DNA of 27,119 nucleotides, taken from positions 41,406-68,524 of the forward strand of contig CAJUAW010000002.1 of NCBI GenBank assembly GCA_910584605.1, in the 5' to 3' direction. Below, piece by piece: positions 22,637 to 27,119 of this stretch; within the stretch, counting starts at the first letter, position 1, and every line of letters begins with the position of its first letter. Below the pieces are notes generated by a model that saw nothing but the letters and a program-made list of their open reading frames with translations, was not told the origin of the DNA and ran no database searches. A program made the position numbers and the translations under genes. The stretch is from an uncultured Oscillospiraceae bacterium (lineage in GTDB: Bacteria > Bacillota_A > Clostridia > Oscillospirales > Oscillospiraceae).

Positions 22637-23725
22637 TCAGAGGATGTTGCCCATCCACGTGGCCGGGCCCAATTTATACCCGCCGCCCTCATAGACCACG
22701 GGAAAATGGACACTGGCCAGACATTCCAGGCTCATGCAGGATAAGTCCAGGGTCAGGTCGCAGACAAGCCGGTCGTCTTCCTGTTTAAAGCGCACCTGAT
22801 CGCCCACCTGCGCAACCCCCTTGAAAGGCTCATACAGTTTACCCAGGTCCACCTCCCACTCCCGCTCCCCGCTGGACATACGGGCAGTGGTCTCGCCGGG
22901 GCTGGCGGTGATCTCCAGGGGGATGTCGGAGAAGTCCGGGACGGTGTAGGTCATGGTATCCAGGTCGAAGATGTACAGGCTTTCCGTGTGGACCCCGGTG
23001 CCCCAGCCGTCAGTCAGGACCAGGGCCGCTTCGGGCTGGCCATCGCCGTCCAGGTCGTCCGCCAGCAGCGTGGGATTGCTGGCAAAGTGCCCATTGCCGC
23101 CCCAGTAGAGGTGGAAATAGGCCGTCCGCTCCCCGTGACGCAGGACGATGCCCCGCTGCTGTTCCAGGTCTCCTCCCCACAATATAGGACTGACCAGGGG
23201 CTCCACGTTGGGCATACTGTCCGGGTTCACTACAAAGTAGACGGTGACATCCTCCCCCTCGTCGTAGGCCACCGGCAGGAGAGTGTCCCGCCAGTAGTCC
23301 CGCCGCATGGCGTAATATACCTCTACCGCCTCCCAGGGCAGCTCCGCCCCGGGGAGGTTGTCCAAAACCGCCATCTCCTTCTCAGAAGGGCTGTAATTCT
23401 CATAGAACCAGTCACTGGTCTGCCCGATATATTGGAGCATCCCGGTTTTTAGCTCCACCGGGACCCACGGCTGTTCCTCGGAGGTGTCCGGGGGCGCGGA
23501 GACCGACGCGGAGGAATCCTGGGCGGCGGGTGTGTCCGTCTCCGCCACCTGGCAGGAGACGATATTGCCGCAGAAGATGCACAGAGAGAACGCCAGAATC
23601 AAAAAGGGCAGCGGCGGCCGCTTTTTGGGTCCGGACATGATGCTGCGGATACGGATTTCCGTCTCCCTGGCCGACCCGGACAGGTGGGTGGAGAAAGGGG
23701 TGCGGGGCATTTTCTCATATATCAT
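22637..23725 (-). CDS. Anchored sensor-like protein 2 of the BlaI/M56 operon
   Basis: A 362-aa protein with the shared anchor (residues 6-58, ending IVSC) and a different outer domain. After a low-complexity linker (about 60-90) there is an unrecognised domain. It contains DDLDGDGQPEAALVLTDGWG near residue 225, an Asp-rich FG-GAP/VCBS-like strand pattern that often binds calcium, and ends with a domain containing DLTLDLSCMSLECLASVHF. I choose the ATG at 23725 (AGGAGG seven bases upstream); it overlaps the previous stop by one base (TGATG), so translation is coupled. It lies between proteins 1 and 3, which share only the anchor with it. The function is inferred as ligand sensing or as a substrate of the M56 protease. 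Confidence 0.75.
   Translation of the reverse strand: MIYEKMPRTPFSTHLSGSARETEIRIRSIMSGPKKRPPLPFLILAFSLCIFCGNIVSCQVAETDTPAAQDSSASVSAPPDTSEEQPWVPVELKTGMLQYIGQTSDWFYENYSPSEKEMAVLDNLPGAELPWEAVEVYYAMRRDYWRDTLLPVAYDEGEDVTVYFVVNPDSMPNVEPLVSPILWGGDLEQQRGIVLRHGERTAYFHLYWGGNGHFASNPTLLADDLDGDGQPEAALVLTDGWGTGVHTESLYIFDLDTMTYTVPDFSDIPLEITASPGETTARMSSGEREWEVDLGKLYEPFKGVAQVGDQVRFKQEDDRLVCDLTLDLSCMSLECLASVHFPVVYEGGGYKLGPATWMGNIL
23552..23710 (-). repeat. Shared anchor module, copy 2
   Basis: 159 bp encoding 53 residues; 46 of 53 equal copy 1. The most divergent of the three (IRSIMSG for LRNIFSG). Similarity ends at the Cys codon. Confidence 0.85.
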
Positions 23726-25035
23726 CAGTGATCCTCCTGACATGCGTTCTGCGCTTCAACCATAGTGTCCCAGGTGCTCTCCAAAATGAGCCAGCCCCGG
23801 TTATTGAAGCTGTAGATGTTATAGAGCTTGTTCTCCCAGTCCTCGGTCCAGCACGCCTCGATCAGGTGCTGACCCTGGGGGACAACCTCCACCTCCCCGG
23901 CCAGGGAGAAGGCATATTCAAACCGTCCCTGCCCCTCGTTCCAGCGGAACCAGCGGCAGCCCTGATTTCGGGTGCTGTCGCAGAGGACGGCAAAGTCCTC
24001 CGCGCCGTCGAAGTTGATATCCTGAATCCAGACGCGGAAGGAGTTGTCGGCCACGAAAATCTGATCCGGGAAGCGGTCGTCCCCCGGGATGTCCTCCGGA
24101 AGGATGGTCTGGATCAGCATATTCGGGTTGAACATCATATCCCCGTCGAACACCTGAATCTGGTCGTAGATCAGATGGGGACCGAACTCTTCGCCGGAGA
24201 CCCGCCCCCGCAGCGCCAGGGTCAGCACCCGCCCGCCGGTGACCGTGACCGTCTCGGCGTCGGTAAAGTAGCCGTCCCCCACAAAGTCCCAGCCGGTTCC
24301 GTTCCAGCTCAGGGTGTAATACTCCGGGGCGTGCCACTTGTCCACCAGGACAGGGATGCGGACGGAGTCGAGAGGGGAGCCCTCCCGCTTTGGGCAGTAT
24401 GTGAGGTAAGTGCCGGATATGGTGGATGCGTTCTCGGTACGGTAACGCTCGGTCAGGCTGCCGTCGATGAGCTCCAGAATGTGCGTTTCGGCGGCGCCGT
24501 AGTTGCTGCCGGAGACCTCCAGCCCCAGGACCAGAGCGTCCCGATCCGGGCTGATGACAGATTCGGCCATCAAGACCGCGATAGACAGATAATTCTCCTC
24601 GGTCCATTGGCGCTCCACCGTTTCGCCCCGGCCCAGGGCGGCGGTGAGGGTGATGATCGTGCTGCCGCTCTCATCCTGTGGGTCAAACCGGGTGGTGGCC
24701 GTGACGGTGTCCGCCAGGCCGTCCCCGTCCAGATCGGCATCTTCATCTTGCAGCACCACCTGGTGCTCTTGAATCTCCATCTCTAGCTTCTGCTCCGGCG
24801 GGTCGGGGAGGTCCGCCAGGGATCTGCTGGCCCCGGGCTCCGGGGCCTCCGTCTCGGACATCTGGCAGGACACCAGATTCCCGCAGAAGATACACACGGA
24901 GAACATCAAAATCAAAAAGGGCAGGGGCGGCCGCTTTTTGGGTCCGGAGAAGATGTTGCGCAGTCGAATTTCCGTCTCCCTGGCCGATCCGGACAGGGGA
25001 GTGGAGAAGGGTGTGCGGGGCATGTTATTCTTCAT
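23725..25035 (-). CDS. Anchored sensor-like protein 1 of the BlaI/M56 operon (FG-GAP-like outer part)
   Basis: A 436-aa protein with the shared anchor (residues 5-57, ending LVSCQ), directly after the M56 protease gene. The outer part has Asp-rich repeats: DEDADLDGDGLADTVTATTR near residue 97 and QDINFDGAEDFAVLCDS near residue 345, typical of FG-GAP/VCBS-like beta-propeller strands, with long beta-rich stretches between. The ATG at 25035 overlaps the last 11 bases of the M56 gene with AAAGGAA upstream. The anchor resembles the basic segment and last helix that other M56 proteins carry after the protease domain, suggesting that this gene arose by splitting of a BlaR1-like receptor. Confidence 0.75.
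   Translation of the reverse strand: MKNNMPRTPFSTPLSGSARETEIRLRNIFSGPKKRPPLPFLILMFSVCIFCGNLVSCQMSETEAPEPGASRSLADLPDPPEQKLEMEIQEHQVVLQDEDADLDGDGLADTVTATTRFDPQDESGSTIITLTAALGRGETVERQWTEENYLSIAVLMAESVISPDRDALVLGLEVSGSNYGAAETHILELIDGSLTERYRTENASTISGTYLTYCPKREGSPLDSVRIPVLVDKWHAPEYYTLSWNGTGWDFVGDGYFTDAETVTVTGGRVLTLALRGRVSGEEFGPHLIYDQIQVFDGDMMFNPNMLIQTILPEDIPGDDRFPDQIFVADNSFRVWIQDINFDGAEDFAVLCDSTRNQGCRWFRWNEGQGRFEYAFSLAGEVEVVPQGQHLIEACWTEDWENKLYNIYSFNNRGWLILESTWDTMVEAQNACQEDH
24865..25023 (-). repeat. Shared anchor module, copy 1
   Basis: 159 bp encoding 53 residues from MPRTPFS to VSC, next to the M56 gene. Copies 2 and 3 are probably derived from it, or all three spread by gene conversion. Confidence 0.85.
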
Positions 25036-25963
25036 GGGTGTTTTCCTTTCTATTTTGTAATCTGGCCACAGCGGCCAAAATGGTCTGGCCGTAGCCGGAG
25101 TAGTCCTGGGGGGACAGCCGGCGCAGGGCGTCCTCGTCGCAGGCCAGCTCGGTGTCCCGCTCCACCAGGCGGATCATATACCACATCAGGGGATTAAACC
25201 AGTACAGGGCGTTGACCCACATAGCCAGAGATTTCAGCCAGATGTCGCCCCGGCGGTAGTGGGTCAGCTCGTGGAGCAGGGAGAAGGCCAGCTCCTCCCC
25301 GGTGATTTTCCCCTGGGGCAGAAGGATCGCCGGGCGCAGCGCTCCGGCCAGCATGGGCACCTTCAGGCCCTGACACACCAGCAGGCGGGGCCGCCGGAGG
25401 AGCTTCAGCTGGTCGCCCAGGTGGTTGAAGGCGGCCACCGCGTCCCAGTCGGTGACCGGGGCGGACCACCGGCGCAGGTAGGACAAAAAGCGGAGGTGGG
25501 TCCCGGCGTTCCACACCAGCATCCCCGCAGCTCCGGCCAGCCAGACGGTGAACAGCAGCCGGGGGAGGCCGGCGGACGTCTGCTCAACCGGCGCGGCGGG
25601 GGTGAGGATCGGTCCGGGGGCGGCGGCGGAGCCGTCCCCGGAGGCGCTGGGCGGCTGGGGCTGGCTCTGGGAGGGAATCGGGAGGGTGGGGGCGGGATTG
25701 TTCTCCGGCTCGTCTCCGCCGGGGGTGAAGGGATGCTGGACTGCAGGCGGGTTGGGGATGTCCATTTGGATGGGGGCATGAGCCTCTCCCCGGAAGACGA
25801 GGGGCAGGGGAACGGCCAGCCGCAGGCACAGCAGCAGCCAGGCCCAGCACCGCCACTTGGCCCCGTAACGGCCCCGGGTGGACTGGCCTGCCCAGGCCAG
25901 CAGCAGCACAGCAGCGGAACCCCCGAGGGTGAGGGCTCCTAAGGTGAGCAGAATTTGATTCAT
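25025..25963 (-). CDS. M56 (BlaR1/MecR1-type) membrane metalloprotease without its own sensor domain
   Basis: A 312-aa membrane protein of the antirepressor protease family. Helices are seen near residues 5-25, 38-56 and 134-152; a Pro-rich loop of about 65 residues (70-130) lies between the second and third. The zinc site is HELTH (His241-Glu242...His245), with Glu282 in ELACDE as third ligand. LPQGKITGEELAFSLLHEL is typical. The protein ends at RLQNRKENTHEE, just where other family members continue into a basic segment, a last helix and an outer sensor domain. That missing part appears as three separate proteins downstream. The ATG overlaps blaI by 4 bases (ATGA). It is expected to inactivate the BlaI-type repressor. 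Confidence 0.9.
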   Translation of the reverse strand: MNQILLTLGALTLGGSAAVLLLAWAGQSTRGRYGAKWRCWAWLLLCLRLAVPLPLVFRGEAHAPIQMDIPNPPAVQHPFTPGGDEPENNPAPTLPIPSQSQPQPPSASGDGSAAAPGPILTPAAPVEQTSAGLPRLLFTVWLAGAAGMLVWNAGTHLRFLSYLRRWSAPVTDWDAVAAFNHLGDQLKLLRRPRLLVCQGLKVPMLAGALRPAILLPQGKITGEELAFSLLHELTHYRRGDIWLKSLAMWVNALYWFNPLMWYMIRLVERDTELACDEDALRRLSPQDYSGYGQTILAAVARLQNRKENTHEE

Positions 25964-26331
25964 CGCAGCTGCCCTCTGTTCAGCTGGTCCAGCAGGGCCT
26001 GGAGCTCCTCCAGCTCGTCCTGGCGCATCCCCTCCCGGGCCAGGGCGGCCACAAAGTTCCGGGGAGAGCCGTAGAGCCGGTCCAGCACCGCCCGGCTGTC
26101 GAAGGACTGATACTCCTCCTGACCCACCAGAGGGGTGTACCGGTTGCCCTTTCCCACCCGGCGGACGGCCACAAAGCCCTTGTCCGCCAGACGGGAGAGG
26201 TATGTATTAATGGTGTTGGCCGCCCAGCCGAAGGGGGCCAGCTTGTCCTCCAGAACGGCCCGAGGGGTGTCGGGACCGGTGGCCCACAGGGCCTTCATCA
26301 CTTCAAGCTCGGTATCGGGGAGCCGCTTCAT
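25960..26331 (-). CDS. BlaI/MecI-type transcriptional repressor
   Basis: A 123-aa winged-helix repressor: residues 1-75 (LPDTELEVMKALWATGP, WAANTINTYLSRLADKGFVAVRRVGKGNRYTP) match the Penicillinase_R/BlaI DNA-binding domain; the C-terminal 45 residues form the helical dimerisation part. It should bind the dyad at 26344-26380 over its own promoter, and be cut or released when the M56 protease is activated. The start ATG (26331) has only a weak ribosome site (GGATGTGA). It heads the five-gene operon. No beta-lactamase is nearby, so the target is probably the operon itself and perhaps other genes. Confidence 0.92.
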   Translation of the reverse strand: MKRLPDTELEVMKALWATGPDTPRAVLEDKLAPFGWAANTINTYLSRLADKGFVAVRRVGKGNRYTPLVGQEEYQSFDSRAVLDRLYGSPRNFVAALAREGMRQDELEELQALLDQLNRGQLR

Positions 26332-26343
26332 AGAATCACATCC

Positions 26344-26393
26344 ACTTCAAATGTAGTTGATTTTATACTACGCTTGAAGTAGATGATGGTCAA
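26344..26393 (-). promoter_or_regulatory. Promoter and operator of the BlaI/M56 operon
   Basis: Minus-strand TTGACC (26393-26388), 17-bp spacer and TAGTAT (26370-26365). ACTTCAA-nn-GTAGT (26380-26367) and ACTAC-nn-TTGAAGT (26357-26344) form a dyad matching at 12 of 14 positions per arm and centred just after the -10, a fitting operator for the repressor. Further upstream TTTGTAACT is repeated twice, 11 bp apart. Confidence 0.7.
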
Positions 26394-26460
26394 GTTACAA
26401 AGTAGTTACAAACGCAGAGGGCGGCTGGAGGATCTTAAAAAAACCTTCACGGAAATTTCA

Positions 26461-26489
26461 TAGACTTTTCCAGCGGACCATGGTAGAAT
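26461..26489 (+). promoter_or_regulatory. Promoter of the WecG/TagA-like gene
   Basis: Plus-strand TAGACT (26461-26466), 17-bp spacer and TAGAAT (26484-26489) with TG one base before the -10. The leader of about 100 bases contains CCTGTTT (26520-26526) and AAACAGG (near 26567-26573), which could pair; nothing else is seen in it. Confidence 0.55.
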
Positions 26490-26594
26490 AACAAAGAGTA
26501 TAAGGAAAGGTGTATCCGTCCCTGTTTGAGCGACTGTCCAACCGGGAATCATCACCCTGATGGGCAAAACAGGAGCGGGAGGCGCAAACCGCGC

Positions 26595-27104
26595 ATGGAG
26601 GTACGTTTGAAAAAAGAAGTTTTAGGCGTCAGCTTTGACGACCTCACCCGGGAGGAGGCCGCCCAGGCGGGGGCCGCCCTGCTGGCGGAGGATAAGTTTC
26701 ACTATGTAGTCACCCCCAACCCGGAGTTTATCCTGGCGGCGGAGAAGGACAGCGCCTTCCGTCAGGTGCTCAACGAGGCGGACCTGGTGCTGGCCGACGG
26801 CATCGGAGTGGTCTACTCGGCAAAGATCCAAGGCACCCCCCTGAAGGGCCGGGTTACCGGCATCGGCTTTGCGGAGGACATGCTGGCCGCGCTCCAGGAG
26901 CGGGGCGGGCGGCTCTATCTGCTGGGGGCCAAGCCCGGCGTGGCGGAGGAGGCCGGCCGCCGCATTGTGGAGCGGTACCCCGGCGTCACCCTGTGCGGCA
27001 CCCAGGACGGCTACTTCAAGGACGAGGAGGCGGCGCTGCTGAAGGTGGCCGCCGCCCGGCCAGACCTGCTGTTCGTCTGTCTGGGGGCCCCCAAGCAGGA
27101 GAAG
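26595..27104 (+). CDS. WecG/TagA/CpsF family glycosyltransferase (partial, cut by contig end)
   Basis: About 170 codons of a GT26-family enzyme that adds N-acetylmannosamine(uronic acid) or a related sugar to a lipid-linked intermediate in wall teichoic acid or polysaccharide formation. Seen in order: VLGVSFDDLTREEA, HYVVTPNPEF, DLVLADGIGVVYSAK, RVTGIGF, RLYLLGAKPGVAEEA and LFVCLGAPKQEK. After PKQEK the family has Trp, but here the sequence runs into an adapter. The ATG at 26595 and the TTG at 26607 are both possible; the TTG has GGAGGT just upstream, the ATG has GGGAGG twelve bases away. Confidence 0.85.
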
Positions 27105-27119
27105 AGATCGGAAGAGCGT
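27105..27119. other. Illumina sequencing adapter left at the contig end (artefact)
   Basis: The last 15 bases, AGATCGGAAGAGCGT, equal the start of the standard Illumina TruSeq adapter. They begin exactly where the reading frame departs from the WecG/TagA motif PKQEKW. They are not genomic and should be trimmed. Confidence 0.93.

Noticed and set aside
21407..22744. A 445-codon plus-strand frame opposite sensor-like protein 3
   Set aside because: Shadow of the real minus-strand gene, which has the shared anchor, ribosome site and operon context.

Overview
The window looks like part of a Gram-positive, spore-forming, butyrate-type gut Clostridium, most likely in the Oscillospirales/Flavonifractor-Lawsonibacter area. 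This is inferred from the G+C-rich core genes with strong AGGAGG ribosome sites, the butyryl-CoA dehydrogenase/Etf and 3-hydroxybutyryl-CoA dehydrogenase genes, a dipicolinate synthase fragment, and a Tn1549/CD1110-like conjugative element. No database was searched.

Positions 1 to about 12882 are the right-hand part of an integrative conjugative element (ICE). Reading leftwards on the minus strand it holds a replication operon (RepA_N-type initiator with iteron-like repeats inside the gene, a radical SAM protein, an unknown protein), a three-gene cargo operon (SEC-C, UPF0158 and Smr proteins), and the start of the transfer operon (pilin-like protein, TrbL/VirB6-like membrane protein, a large repeat-containing membrane protein, a PrgI-VirB4 fusion ATPase cut by the window edge). 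On the other side of the replication operon lie a truncated serine recombinase, a 510-aa unknown cargo gene on the plus strand, and a HEPN-MNT toxin-antitoxin pair next to the element end. The relaxase, coupling protein, integrase and left end are outside the window.

The element interrupts dpaA (spoVFA, dipicolinate synthase subunit A) after codon 135, leaving only the N-terminal half. This recalls sporulation genes that carry intervening elements in other Firmicutes (sigK/skin, spoVFB/vfbin). Whether excision restores the gene here cannot be judged without the left end.

Positions 13288-20862 are core metabolism and envelope genes: bcd-etfB-etfA (minus) with a near-consensus Rex operator over an extended -10; a MerR-type DNA-binding domain fused to an RDD membrane domain (plus); hbd (minus); and a coupled GT2 glycosyltransferase plus GtrA-like flippase pair (plus).

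Positions 20867-26393 are a five-gene minus-strand operon: BlaI-type repressor, M56 (BlaR1-type) metalloprotease, and three consecutive membrane-anchored proteins. The last three share an almost identical 53-residue N-terminal anchor but carry unrelated outer domains. I read this as a BlaR1-like receptor split into a protease and three interchangeable sensor subunits, and consider it the best candidate for an undescribed system here. A WecG/TagA-type glycosyltransferase starts on the plus strand and is cut by the end of the contig, whose last 15 bases are an Illumina adapter.
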